A stretch of DNA of 64,000 nt from Fratercula arctica. Its lineage: Eukaryota > Chordata > Aves > Charadriiformes > Alcidae. Location: contig CANTUZ010000004.1 of the NCBI GenBank assembly GCA_947846985.1, positions 56,521,672 to 56,585,671 of the forward strand, in the 5' to 3' direction. How positions within the stretch are numbered: the first letter of the stretch is position 1; each line of letters opens with the position of its first letter. Shown here in pieces: positions 25,405 through 37,870 of the stretch. The position numbers and the translations under genes were made by a program. The notes below the pieces were generated by a model. It searched no databases and had not been told where the DNA came from. It saw only the letters and a program-made list of their open reading frames with translations.

Positions 25405-25901
25405 GATTTGACACTTCATATATGAGATGAACCAAACCAATTCATGGAAACATACATCCTATAACTAGGGAAAGTATTTTGTTACCATTGGTGTTAGTAG
25501 CTTATGAGAACTGACAAGATCACAGCCCGCAGTGGTGTGGCTAAATGCCTGCAGAAAGAAAAAGGCTTTTGTAAGTTTGCTGGAAAGAACCTACACACAG
25601 CCCTGACTTCTGACTGCAATGGAAGAAATATTCTACTTTCAAATGTGAATCAAAAAAATATTGCTAACATATTTCTCTCCATCGGCCAAATGATTTGTCT
25701 TATAAATACGCTTTTTTGCTAATTCCTCAGAGGATGACAGCTGGGTGGTAGATTTATACAGCAAAGAAAAAAATTTGAGAGGAATCCAAGCATTTTGAGG
25801 CATCTGAACTTTTCCAAACTTCCAGACCTTTAGAGCTTCATTCCTCACTACTGAACACACAGTAGTTCCTCTAACAGTGTGTCATTAGAGCTTACCATGA
25901 G

Positions 25902-25917
25902 AAAAAAAAAAAAAAAA
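25902..25917 (+). repeat. A16 homopolymer
   Basis: Simple A run, 500 bp after the A24 run. Confidence 0.9.
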
Positions 25918-26084
25918 GAAAACCACCCAAACCCTGCATCTTTAAACTGCTGGTAAGGGAAATCAATAATATCTTGCACTTTTATCTGAAGTAAGAGTCT
26001 AAAATGTATTACTTCTGAACATTCAATGATAGAGCTTTCATTATCAAGGATATTCTTTCAGGGCTCTGAAAATATGAACAGGGG

Positions 26085-26096
26085 AAAAAAAAAAAA
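26085..26096 (+). repeat. A12 homopolymer
   Basis: Follows GGGG; simple repeat. Confidence 0.9.
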
Positions 26097-26388
26097 GAAA
26101 GACTGCTCAGCCTTTGACACTCTCTTCCCCTTAAGTCTTAAAAAATAAAAAGATAGTAAAGTTTTTTAATCTTTTTCCATCAGTTTCATATAAATAAGGG
26201 AGGAGCCAATGGAGAACATGGTGGTGTGAGGCAGCTCAGTACTGGAAACCATAAAATACTCAAATTCAAATTTCTAATGCAGGATTTCAGAGAGCTTAGG
26301 AAAAGTTACTAGTTACTATTAGCAAGAGAATTTTGAAAAACAAAACAGGAAATCTTCGTATAAACTGAATAATTGGGATAGATATGCG

Positions 26389-26399
26389 CACACACACAC
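26389..26399 (+). repeat. Short CA microsatellite
   Basis: About five and a half CA units; too short to be strongly variable. Confidence 0.85.
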
Positions 26400-27339
26400 G
26401 AAAAAGAGAAATAAAACCTAAAGAAATCATCGCTGCATCTCTGGCCTCACTGAAAAGAAATATTAAGATAGACGTGGAAGAACCAAAAGATACCAGGATT
26501 TTCAAGCAAAAATCACCTGCATTTAATCTGAGTAAATGCAAGTAAATACATTTGGATCAAAGAAGACATACTGAATAAGGCCCTTTAGGTGGTAGCTCCA
26601 AGCTCCTGGAAAAGGGCTGACAGCTTGAGGTAACATCTGTAAAGGATTTCAAAGCTATATCTGTGACACATATTGAAAACTACCTTATGAAGGACAGGTT
26701 GCCCAGTGTGCTCTCAAGCATGGTCACAGCAGAGCGCGGCATGCCCAGACCAACTTCCATCAGCCTAGCTTAGGTATCAAAAGCAGGAACTTCAGTGCAA
26801 GCTGTTCAAGCACAGCTGGCAATCAGGCTCTTTCCCATTGGGAAATTGGGAGTATGTGGAGTTCCCATCCTCTGTTTCTTTGCCACTGGTACCCAACTAG
26901 ATTGATAAAATTAACAGATTTGGCCAAAAAATATTACAATCGCTTCTCCAGCTTTGGACAAGTTCAGCTATTGGTATTGATGAGACTGCAGGTATGCACA
27001 GTGTAAGAAGTTCAGTAGTAGAAATAAAAAAGGAAGGTAATCATGGAAAAGCAAGTGAAGTTCCTTGACTAAGGATTGATAATATAGTCATTTTCTGCAG
27101 ATTTCTGGCTCTGACATCAAACAGCAATGACAGACATACATCAAAAAAAAAAACCAGGCGTAGTCCATATGACTTTTATATTTTGTATCCTTAAAAATAC
27201 CCTGTAGGTTTTACTGTAAGTTTTAATTCCTGCCCTAAATGCTGTGTAATTTTGCAATGTGCTTTTAAGCGGCAGCCATTTTTTGACACAGGATCGCTGT
27301 ATTCCAAGGGTGAGAAAAATCAATGCGCTACTGTTCAAG

Positions 27340-27560
27340 TGGTCTGTAGACTGCTTTGAGAACCAACCAGCGAAAAGCGCTCTGCATTTATTTCATTATT
27401 TATTGTTATTGTGCAGAGGTGGCTATAAAGTCTGCAGGAATTAATTCCCCACGTGTGTTTGATCGCCAGGCTCTGTGCATGGACAGAGGGCACCTCTGTC
27501 CAATTAGGAGCCTTCCAAGAGAACATGGCAGAGGTAGCCACTCCAGGGATTTTGTTTTAT
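27340..27560. promoter_or_regulatory. Candidate enhancer-like block (homeodomain palindrome plus E-box)
   Basis: A perfect 12-bp palindrome, GGAATTAATTCC (27437-27448), holds a TAATTA homeodomain core. It is followed two bases on by the E-box CACGTG (27450-27455). Upstream, TTTATTGTTATTGTG (27397-27411) has two SOX-like ATTGTT/ATTGTG sites. Such clustering is typical of developmental enhancers, but conservation cannot be seen from one sequence. Several overlapping short frames on both strands here show no protein signature. Confidence 0.22.
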
Positions 27561-29321
27561 TTACTTTACTTCCTAAACAGAAACATCAACCAATTTTCCA
27601 ATGCTGGACTGGTCCTGACGGCCCTCATCACATGGAAAGGCAAAAGAAGACTGGTTTTTTTTAAACATACGCTGCAGTAAGAACTGAAACATATGAAAGT
27701 TCCTCTTTATCGATATCAGTAATACACATGTTAAGTAACTACATGAGCAATGTGCATTTCATAAAAATAACTAATACTTAATTTCCTTAACAAATACATA
27801 TTTTTCAGTTACATCTGGCCAGATACACAATACTGAGAACATCTCCGATCTCCTGGATTTATTCAGCTACTGAGCTACTCATAAATGATTGCAAATCCAG
27901 ACCGAAACAGAAATTCTACAACATGCAGAGACACGTGACGTATCCCATGACTAGCCCAAGTTCTTTGCTGGATTTTAGGGAGTTTTACCTCTAGCACAAA
28001 CATGCATTGCTATTAAACTATGATCACTCATTTAGTACTGATTTTTAAGTGGTTGCATGCCTAGACAATGATCCTTAATAAAACTGCAAAATGAGCATAT
28101 GACTCATCCTTCCACAGCTATTAATAACTGCTACTTGGTGGCAAGCAACTTCTCTATGCTTCTGGTAGGAAATTAACAACATTAAAATGAACATGTTTAT
28201 TAGAATTCATTATTTTTCATTTAAAATATTTAATAGAATTATCAAATATGCATAAAGAAATCTGACAGGATAACTCAGCCTGCTTGAAAGCAAAACTTTC
28301 TTTTTTTAACTCATCAGATGATCTCCAAGCTTGGATCTTCAAAACAACTGTGTTGAATTTGTTTTGTTACTCCACAAAAGTTTTTCAATATTTTGAATTA
28401 TTTTCCATCCCAAATCAGAACAAAAAAAATCAGATCAAGAGAATTTTTACCAGTATGCATTAAAATTTTATAATAAAAAGTTTTCTGAAACGAGGATTCA
28501 TTTGCTTACAGAAAGGTCAGAAAGGTAGTTCAACAATTCTAAAGCTCTTTGAAAAAATTCTCATCAGGAGAAAGCTAAACTGCGTTCTTCTCACAGACAG
28601 CCTCTGTTTCCACAATCTGAAATTTTCTGATGTGTTTCACCAGAAAATTCCTAAGTCTTCGTTATTTTAACTTTAGCATATTTCAGACTATCTAACTATT
28701 TCTAATGAGCACACTTAAAAAGATTTAATGATTTTTTTCTTTTTTTCTTGAGGTTCTGGGATCATTGCTGTGCTGAAAGACTATTCTTCTAGGAGCCAAA
28801 TGATTCCCTTGTCATGCCTGATATACTGTGTAGCGTAATTCAGACTTACAGATTTGCAGCCAGTCATTGGAATATGGGACTGGGTAGAGAGTGGTTTCAT
28901 AACTCTCTCCAAGTGAGCTGTTAATGGGGTGTTTTCCCCATTCCAGATGCCACAGGGTGAAAGCCTGGCACAGGAGAATAATGACAATGTGGTACCACAG
29001 AAACATCTACTGAGTCAGGCTGTTACTTTCAGGCAAGATATTTTGACATTGGCTAGCACTCCTGAAGTTCTGAGAGGATCCAGGAACTTCCCAGACCCTT
29101 GTTCTCCACAATCCATTCAGTAAATGATGAGAAAGGATGCAGAGGATTCAAGCTATCACTAAAAACAGAGTCTCTGGAGTGCTGGAAAGACTTTGTACAG
29201 TTTAAACTCTTCCCATGTGAATGGCAGTACTGTGACAAAGATATAGGTAAATGCCTACAGAAGTCGTGGGAATTCTTCTAGTTTTGATTTTGGTTAGGTT
29301 TTGGTGAGTTGTTTTCTTTTT

Positions 29322-29335
29322 AAAAAAAAAAAAAA
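29322..29335 (+). repeat. A14 homopolymer
   Basis: Follows a T-rich segment (GTTTTCTTTTT), so the two can pair locally. Confidence 0.9.
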
Positions 29336-29977
29336 CAACAGTGAACAGTTAAAGAAATGCACAGGCATATATATGATTCTGGGTTTTATACCCAAAGTGT
29401 CCACCAATCACTAGATATAAGGGTTCTTAATGCAAATTTGAACCTCTCATGAACCCAACAATGATTACATCCTGCTTGTTCTCAGAAATTAAGCCATGTT
29501 TTTGCAGTGACAGGAATGTAAATTGATGCGCGGAGCAGAGCAGGGGCATTCTGACCACACAAAGCGAAGGATGTGTTTTCTTCCACCCTGGGCATCAGTC
29601 ATACGAATGTAAAGAAATTTATACTCCAATATTAGAGACAAGTAAAGAACATCAAAGACTTAGTGACCATCTCAGATCTCTATCATCTATTGTCTTTTTC
29701 TCTGACTCTTTTCCGCCTCTTTCCTCTCCTGCTTTCACATGGCCCTTCCATATCTTTTTGCTATTCCCCTTCATTAGCACATGGCTGCTTGCTACAAAAA
29801 TGTTGCATACATACAGTAACAGGATATCAGATGCCATAGGGAATGATTTTCCTTTTATAATTGCTTTTTCTATAATTTCAGGTAATTTTTGAAGACAGAC
29901 TTTCATTTGTGTTATGGGCTATACAAGTTAAAGACACTACGTTAAAATATACATTAAACACAGTTACTACTCTATGA

Positions 29978-30082
29978 TCGAGTTTTGAGTAACTTGTTCA
30001 AAATCCCACCTTATATCTGTAATAGAGCTAGAAAATGAACCTAGACTGCCCAAATTAAAGCCCAGGGATTTAACTAACTTGT
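29978..30082 (-). mobile_element. MIR-type SINE relic (tRNA-derived half), minus strand
   Basis: Read on the + strand, the segment follows the reverse complement of the MIR 5' half I recall: GAGTAACTTGTTCAAAATCC stands for the gagTAACTTGCCCAAgaTC block, TAATAGAGCTAGAAAATGAAC for the region with the degenerate B box, then CTAGACTGCCC, AAAGCCCAGGG and TTTAAC at the tRNA-like start. Similarity is spread over about 100 bp in the right order, which is unlikely by chance. MIR elements are very old in amniotes, and heavy divergence is expected. No function is implied. Confidence 0.68.
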
Positions 30083-32303
30083 TCAGTTTTCTTTTACACT
30101 GATAAACAGAAGGAAAACCCAGAAGTGGATTCCATGTGAAACCTTTAAGAGATCAAATCTTTAAATCTTAATTTTTCCATTTGCAAAGTGCAGCTGACAG
30201 AGAACAGTTCATACACCCATGTTTCCTCACAGTCTAGTACATCAGAGAGTAGTGACAACTCTATGGACAAACTGCTGTCATCTGACTGTCATCACCATCC
30301 TCTAGTATCTAAATATTAGCAAACTTCCTAGGAACTTGCCAAGAGATGGACTACATGTCAGCAGTAAAAACACCTGAGTGAAAGATTCACTGATTGCCTA
30401 CTTGCTATATAGGGACGCCTTTAAAACGCAGGACTTCTGGAAAGAACTCCTGGACTCTTGCCTTTAGGCTGTAATAACCTGTAAAACCTCTGACAGAGAG
30501 AGAAAGGCAGCAAGAGATAAACAGGGGTAGGAAATTTCAAGATATTTTACATCTTTTCCTGTCCCTTTTTTTCCTCAAGAAAGGGCCTTATGTCTGACTA
30601 AGTTCATGCATACAGATTTAAAAATAGCTGGGTGACTTCCTGGCTGAGGGAAACAGAAAGATATAATTCAAGTTTATTGGCTGCCTAGCAGACATTACAT
30701 TCTGTTTTCCTCTGCGCATTCACATAAGTAATTGCCTGTACATACACAGTCCTAGATGTGAAAGTTACATTCAAATTCATTACATGCTTGTTCAGTTATT
30801 TGGGTGTCCAGTGGTTTCAGGAAGCCACTGCATATTCCATCAAATCATACCCAACTCTTCAGATAAAATACTACTATAAATATGCAGACACTTTACCACT
30901 CAAGAGCAGAGACTGAATTCACTGGTTCCCATTTCATTAGCATCCATTTATTGCCGTATCATATACAACATTTGTAAAAAAACAGTAGCTTCTCTTGGTT
31001 TTTTTAATGTCATAATTCCATTACCAGAGGTCTTGGGAAACTGCTGAATCTCATGCAACGTCATGCAAAAGAATATAATGTATCTTCCAAAGGCTTTGGA
31101 AAAACACAATTGTAGAAAACCCAGAAGAGCGTCCTTTTTGAAACGGGCTAGAAAGGACAAACCTACACAACTTCATGTTGTGCGTAACGCTACACTTGTC
31201 CATGAAGGTGGTTCTCCTACTGCAGCATGTGGCCATGCTGCTGATACTTTAAGCATGGAAAACACCACTGGGAGGGGGGACCAAAGAGTTGTCTTCTCTT
31301 TTCTGTGCTCCTTAAGTATATTCACTTGGCTTGAAATAATCAAGCAGATTAAACAGACTCTTCATCTCTGCCTTAACTCTTCACTCCCAAAGCTGTGCTC
31401 AAAGCCAATTATACAGAACCTTATAATATAAATATCCCTGTTTGTACAAAAACAAACTCACTGCATGTTGTTTATTTTTATGAACTGATAAGAATCACAA
31501 GAAACGCCATCTTCCCCAAACATGCTCAAGTACAAAAACTGGTCATATGAAGGCATCAGCAAAAAGCCGATAAAGAAGAGTAGAATCTAAATCAGTCACA
31601 ACATTCAGAAGGAAACAGATTTGACTAAAACATGACCTAGTCAATGCTTACAACACTTACCTTCTCAAAGTAGAACTGTAATTAGTAGAAAATAATTCTA
31701 ATAGGGAACGAAAACTGGAAACTGTAGAGTTTTTTGATCACTTATGGCTAAACATCCTATTTGAATTCCTGATTTCCCAATTTTAATTCAAACAAAAGTA
31801 CGGATGGGATTCACTCACTGAACCAATTTTGTCAGGAATTACTCAAGAAAGGTTTCCTGCAATGGTCATTAAGGGTTTTGAGAGACCTTTCATGATCCCT
31901 ATTTCTCTTTTACCTCTTGGGGGAGGCACCTCAAGTAATATCCCAAAGGCAGTGAATTCCAGAAGCTGGGTTGAAGAGATTTCACTTTGCTCTAGTAAAG
32001 CTGTGACGCTACATGCATTTCCTTGCAGCAGGGCTCACAGGGGAAGCCTGTGTGAGGTCCCCCACAGTGAGGAAAGAAAATAGAAAATCTCCAGTTGGAA
32101 GGCTCTGTATGGACGCTAGGATCTCGCATCCCAGTGAACGTGTCCAAGTGACCAAACAAACTCACAGCTAGAAACAGTAACTTAATCCCCTCTTCCAAAC
32201 ACATTTTAGCAACATGTGGAAGCCAGTAAGTGGGTTGCAACAGATAAGTGACCACACATAGTAAAATGAGACTCATCAAAATTGTTGTAACTGACTGAGA
32301 ACT

Positions 32304-32350
32304 GGGGGGGGGGGGGGGGGGAGAAAAAAGAAGAAAAAAAAAAGATAAAA
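32304..32350 (+). repeat. G18 run with adjoining A/G tract
   Basis: Eighteen consecutive G (32304-32321) run into AGAAAAAAGAAGAAAAAAAA. Such a run can form G-quadruplexes and is hard to sequence, so its length may be inexact. Confidence 0.9.
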
Positions 32351-32607
32351 GTTGGACTAAAGAAAATAAATTAGCACACTGAAAAGCAAGCACCCTAGAG
32401 CAGGCCTGGTAGGTCTGAGTGGAACTCAGTTTACCTTACTTGTACAAAACTTGGTTTGAAAAAGGATGTCTGATTTCAGCAGAGCCTTCACAGCTTTCAC
32501 ACGAGCATGAAAAGAGTATAGGAAACAAGTGGCACCACTGCCTAGAGCTGGTATCAGAGAGCACATCAGCATAGAAGCTTTCAGCTGGCAGGAAGATGGA
32601 GAAGAAT

Positions 32608-32639
32608 AAGTCCTTGAATGCCTAAGTCCTTGAATGAGT
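32608..32639 (+). repeat. 16-bp tandem duplication
   Basis: AAGTCCTTGAATGCCT is followed by AAGTCCTTGAATGAGT. Confidence 0.85.
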
Positions 32640-33663
32640 AATCTACCTACTTTGTACTAACAAGAGTTAGTATGAGAAAGCAGAGAATCGGGTCCATACC
32701 TTTCTGAAACCAAACGACTTTCAATAGAAATTCACTACACAAAAATTTATGGAAGAAAAAGGGTGACTCACTGTTTGCATTTGAGTTTATTGAAGAAATT
32801 CTTGTCTTACTTGCAGGGTTACATCTTAGGTAGGTGGTCTCCTATTTTTGAGTGAATATTTGCTTCCTTTATTCAGGCAGCTACAGAGCTTATAAATGTA
32901 AGATTTGTTTCAAAGTCTTGCCATTCTGTACTGTTTAAATAGCGCAGCTCTAGAAACCAACACATTTTGAACACATTACCCACCCACATTACTAGTCATT
33001 AAATGAGCAGCTGTGTCCCAGGGCCTCATGCAAGCTGGAGGAGCCTGGAGGATCCCAACTTCAATGTGGGATCTACTGACCCACATTGCTCCTCATCTAG
33101 TGCACTCACACAGGAGATGAGGCCACTGTTTCAAACACACCTCATCACCTTCCTTTGCTTCATTCTTTGTGCTTTTCACAGGGTGACCTTTTCAGTCACC
33201 TGCACATTTTCGTTTAGAGGTCTTTGTTTTCTGAATAGCTCATATTTGTGGCTCTCAAGCATGTGCCCTTTGACTCCCATCTTCCCAAAGGACAGTCATT
33301 TTGGTCATACCTACTTGCTTTTCCTAAACCACAAAACAACACTCTGAGTCTCATGATAAGGTGGTTACTTCCGCTGCTAAGCTCCAGACACACAGCTCTT
33401 TACATCTGTTGCTATTGTGTTAATTCTCTTTGGAGATGTTTTACTTCCCATTGCTCATTTCTCTTTGAGAGTAACTGAGATAGATTTCTTCCAGATTTGG
33501 TCAAGTCAAAAGGACTTTTTGCTTTTTCTTCTCTTCAAGAATCCTTTCCATGAGATGGGTTTTAACTGTAGTAAGCTACATAACTAATAAATGTCTGTTT
33601 GTATGATTTGAGGTAAGTGAGCAAGAGTGCTGAGTGCCACCAGCGAATCTTTGGATATATATT

Positions 33664-33830
33664 GTTGCCCACAGAAGCTGTGGATGCCCCATCCCTGGAA
33701 GTGTTCCAGACCAGGCTGGATGGGCCTTTGAGCAACCTGGTCTAGTGAGAGGTATCCCTGCCCGTGGCAGGGGGGTTGGAACAAGATGGTCTTTAAGGCC
33801 CCTTCCAACCCAAACCATTCTATGATTCTA
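33664..33830 (+). mobile_element. CR1 LINE, short 3' fragment
   Basis: This fragment is near-identical in layout to the last 165 bp of the copy at 42434-42672. It contains GGATGCCCCATCCCTGGAAG, GGCTGGATGGGCC, GAGCAACCTGGTCTAGTG, CCTTCCAACCCAAACCATTC and the ending ATTCTATGATTCTAT. It is truncated close to the GTTGCCCA motif. It has more changes than the 42434 copy (for example ACAGAAGC for AGAGAAG and CCAGACCAGG for AAGGCCAGG). The two open frames on the minus strand across it (33576-33874) are antisense CR1 and not genes. Confidence 0.94.
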
Positions 33831-34036
33831 TCCCAGCTGGTCTCCGATAGGAGGGACACACTTTCCAGGGGCACATGAGTCCTTCAAAGCTCCTGTATGA
33901 TGCCTGACAGTCCCACAGAGCTGTCTCACACACCCTAGAGAATTCTAATAATATGGATTCCTGTGGCTGGGCAGCAGAACTGAGCTCTATCATTTATATC
34001 AGGCTTTCAATATGCCAAGCAAACAAAATAGCCTGA

Positions 34037-34100
34037 GGATCCTCCATCCCAAAGAGTGTACAGCACAAGAATGTATAGGCACGAGACAAAGGTGTAACAT
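34037..34100 (+). mobile_element. Possible second copy of the same ancient tail
   Basis: GGATCCTCCATCCCAAAGAG, TGTACAGCACAAGAATGTAT and GCACGAGACAAAGG resemble the 'CCCTGCCCCAAAGAGCTTACAATCTAAG...AGACAAGAGACA' part of the relic suggested at 55511-55598. The match is short and partial. Confidence 0.28.
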
Positions 34101-36154
34101 AAAGTCTAGGCATATTTATACCTTCAAGATAATTTAAGATATAGACTTAGACTGGCCAGGAAATACCAACTGACACAAATATTCAGTGATTTGAGACAGC
34201 AGACACTAGACCAGAGAGCAAGGCAGTCCTTAACAGTGAATGTGAATCTAAAAGGAAACCTGCAGAGGGGCTGGATGGAGAGGTTTTTAATAATTTAGAG
34301 GAAAGACAACAATTATCTGTGGTTAGAAAGAGTTTGCAATAACAGCTTTCAGAGTTAGAAATCTCTCTGCAATTTGTGGATATTTAAGATTTGAAAGAGT
34401 TGATTAGTAAAGCTGGGGGGTCTGCATGGGTTTGTGTGCTGTGTGTTATGTATAAACACACACATACAAAGAATGCCTTTTCTTCCTTGTCCTTCAGGCT
34501 CTTACAAATCTAATAGCAAAGAGAGAGAGAAATAGATAACAAACAGATAACAGTTATGAGTTAGGGGGATGGTTACTAAATTTTATATTGAACAAATCCA
34601 TAGTGAAACAGGAAACTGAACCCAATAGCCTGAATTCCAAGTCAGTGGAATTCCTAAAGCCTAAGCAAGAATAGCCCATCTCTCTAATGCTGTTCTGTAT
34701 GCACGCACACATACATAATATATTATCTAAAACATATGATTGAAAGATCTCAAGTCTGTTCTTAGTTATGCCAAAGATTTTCCTCTTGAAGATAAACATT
34801 ATTTCCAGATAGCTAAAATCATCACAACTACACTGAAATCAGTAATCCTTGCTAGTTATTATGTGTACAATCTTCAGACATCAGTTATGTTCAAGAATGC
34901 TGAACTGAGTTACACACATAAAAATCTCATGTTCTCTGTCTTTTTTGACTAAATGAGATACAATAATATTTTTCCATTGAATAATATCCTAGGGAATTTT
35001 AAAATTATTAGGTTTAAGATTGTCATCTATCACTCTTGATTTTTCAAACAGGCTGACTATCTTTGACTTGCACTGATTTCAACCAGAGCTGCACTCTTAG
35101 TTTCTATGAAAACTTCACACCCATGTAAACATGGGAATAACAGAGAAAATAAATACAAAGCCAGGGGCCTAAAGGGACAGAATTGAAACATTTACCTATT
35201 CCAGCAATCAAAATTTGATCTCCTTTATATTCAAATTGACATTGAGAGGGAAATCTTGTCATGCTTCTGAAAATAGCTCTATTGGTAGCTGTAGGAAAGC
35301 TGTCAAAGGTACCTGGCCTTCTGCTGCTGGGTCACTCTCTTGTGGAAGATTTTTAGCCAGTTCAGCCTCCCACTAATAACAAACAGATGTACTTAATGCT
35401 ACTGAATGTAAATATTATTCTAACACACTTTTGCCTAGTTTTCCATGAGGCCCTATTTTGAACCATACATGCTTGTGAATCCCCCTGCCCAAGGGTTCTG
35501 CAGGTGGCCTATCTCACAGTGCCATTAGAAAGTTAATTACCTACAAGGGAAGTTTAAACAAGTTGTTCCAAAAGCAGTGGAACTAATAAAGCCTGGTTTC
35601 CTACAGATTTGTGGCTTGCATCATTCTCCCCTCCATACTGCAACAGCCCAAGCCCCTTTTCCATACTCTTTGATAAATTCCCTTCCCTGCAATCCACACT
35701 GCCCTCCATCCCTCCCATATCCATCAGCTTCAGGTCAAGCAAGAGGCAGCACACATCATGCTTGTTTCCAAACACTGTGTGTGCCAGTTGCTTGGCCAGG
35801 ATACGTGTGTGGAAACTTTTCCTTCCATAGGTGTACTAATGTCTTTCCTTGCTCTAGTTCCCTCACAGTAAACAGGAACTTCATAATTTTGAGAAAAGAG
35901 TCGCACTTAAATTGTTAAAATTGGCCAATGAATTCAGAAGCCTCTTTGGAAAAAAATTCTTTAATCATACTCAGTGAATGGTTTGATTAGGTACATGCCC
36001 TTAGAAAATTAGTCTAAAACATTTCCTGCTCTCAGATGCTCTCTCTCTTATTCTTCTAACTACTACCAAATCTTTGAGACCATCCCAATCACTGTCTTCT
36101 TCATCTCAAAGGTAATTAGGGCTACAGAAAATGTATTGATTATCATACAGTACT

Positions 36155-36180
36155 AAAATTAAAATGAGAATTTTAATTTT
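36155..36180. repeat. AT-only 11-bp hairpin
   Basis: AAAATTAAAAT (36155-36165), loop GAGA, ATTTTAATTTT (36170-36180). It is perfect but low in complexity. Confidence 0.85.
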
Positions 36181-37784
36181 TCACTGCCACAAAGAATGAG
36201 ATCACAGTCTGAACCACTCAGATACTTGAACTCTTCAGGGACCAAAGTGTTTTATTTCCTTTTGATAAGCTTGTCCCGCAGCTCTCATAGCATCTTTCCT
36301 TCACTAAACTATGGCCTGAAATTGTAATTTTCTTGGACTTTCCACTCCATCCTCCTTAGGTCTGTTTGTGAATGCCATAGGTCTGTAAGCTATACAATGC
36401 GGGTTTCCTAGCCCCTCACTCACAGAGAGATTAGACTTTTACAAGTGAGACCTTTCTTAACAGCAAAAAATAATAAATGTACCTCCTAAAATAGCATCTG
36501 TGAATCTGGCCCAACTCGTCCAAAGACATTTTTCTGTCACCCAGTAACTATAATATACATGCATATTACTATCCTTGAGCTCTCTTGGCCAGTTTTGATT
36601 AATCTTTCCCCAGGACGTAGAGCTTTCCAAGCCATGAATCATATTGCTCGATTTTGTCTGCACTTTTCCATGTCAGCAGTTTTCCTGCCCCACTGCATGA
36701 TGACAAGAGCAGCATGCAGCGTTTGTTGACTGCCAAGTGTTACGCTAACTGTCACACAAGTAGAAAAGGCAGTGGAAACAGATCTGCTTTGTTTAAGGAT
36801 GTGCAGTAATTTCATAGGCATCTCCCTGCTCTCTAGCTCCATCTATAGAAATACCAAACCTCCCTTCCCAAAATAATCCCCAAGATTCCCCACAGAGTAC
36901 GGGAACATTTGAGGCAAAAATGCTTTACCACAGCCTAGAACAGCTTAAGTGGTGACTACACACGTACAACACCCTACTGTAATACCCATTTCTGTAGGCT
37001 GATTCCGTCTGAAGAGCCCGACCCCGTAACATCAGAAATTCCCCGTGACACACTTGACCTCTCCAGCACACTTGCATCGCCCTCTTTAATGAACACACAG
37101 CTGCTAATGTTTTTTCTAATGCCCATCGGCTCCATATCAGCCTCGCCCCTTGAGTCTCTCCCTCAGTTGCCCCTATTTTGATGTGTTGCTGACTCCGCAC
37201 CAAAGCTACACCCTTTTTTTTGGTGGAGAATATGTTAACTACTTTTTCATGACAATAGTCATTAAAGATCTATCATGAGTCAAGCCTTCGGTCAGGACTT
37301 TGTTTATTCTGCATGAGAGCTTCAATGGAACTTGTTCCAACTGTATGCATTCATCTTACAGCTGATGAGAGACATAGGGAGAATTTTGTTTTGACCTTCC
37401 CAAAATAAACACTTTCAAGAAAAGAGATACAAAGTAAATAGTAAAAAGACTGTAAAATATTAAGAGGAAACTTGGAATGTCTGAGAAGATTACATAGTGT
37501 CTTCCCATTTAATGAGATTAATTTCTTTTCAAACTCCTCTTTAAACTGTAAATTATCAAATAAACATCTATTTCAGTAATTACTTAGAAATTTAAAAACA
37601 GAATGATGAAATTATTAGAGAGAACTATTAAAGGAAAAGGGAAGTTAAGGTTCTAAATCATTTTAAAATCAGTCCTAGCTGAAATCTCCAGTAGGGTATT
37701 GTACAGAAACACCTGGGCAGCAGCAGCAAAGGAATCTAACCCAACAGCCAAGGGGCAGTCATTGCTCAGGGTCTGGAAGAAGGA

Positions 37785-37870
37785 GAGGTCCTGGGGCGGG
37801 CTGCACGCCCCGGCCAGGGAGACATTTACTCCGCATGTCACAGTGTCCTGCTCTTCCCCGTGGCTCAGAC
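37785..37870. promoter_or_regulatory. Short CpG-rich patch with a GC box
   Basis: GGGGCGGG at 37793-37800 is followed by CACGCCCCGGCC and two further CpGs within 80 bp, far above the local background. The flanks to about 38160 stay GC-richer than average and pyrimidine/purine patterned. No coding frame starts here that I recognise. A regulatory element or a decayed GC-rich repeat are both possible. Confidence 0.22.

Larger units (their letters stand above)
23661..29977. other. Noncoding DNA rich in poly(A) runs
   Basis: Five A runs of 12-24 bases lie between 24228 and 26096. The longest frame is 108 codons (24595-24921, +) and is unrecognised. The enhancer-like block at 27340-27560 is the only patch that stands out. 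Confidence 0.8.
30083..33663. other. Noncoding DNA, MIR relic to first CR1
   Basis: Contains the G18 tract and a 16-bp tandem duplication. Frames of 133 codons (31992-32393, minus) and 122 codons (31063-31431, +) have no recognisable content; the former reads a proline run through the G18 tract. Confidence 0.8.

Noticed and set aside
33003..33480. Loose similarity to 47340-47560 (TTGCTTTTCCTAAACC against TTGCCTTCTTAAATC)
   Set aside because: The two segments match only in short patches in CT-rich DNA; I could not extend a convincing alignment.
33576..33874. Minus-strand frames with a proline/glycine-rich, protein-like sequence
   Set aside because: They are the antisense translation of the CR1 element at 33664-33830. 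The same peptide appears at 42391-42696, antisense to the second copy.
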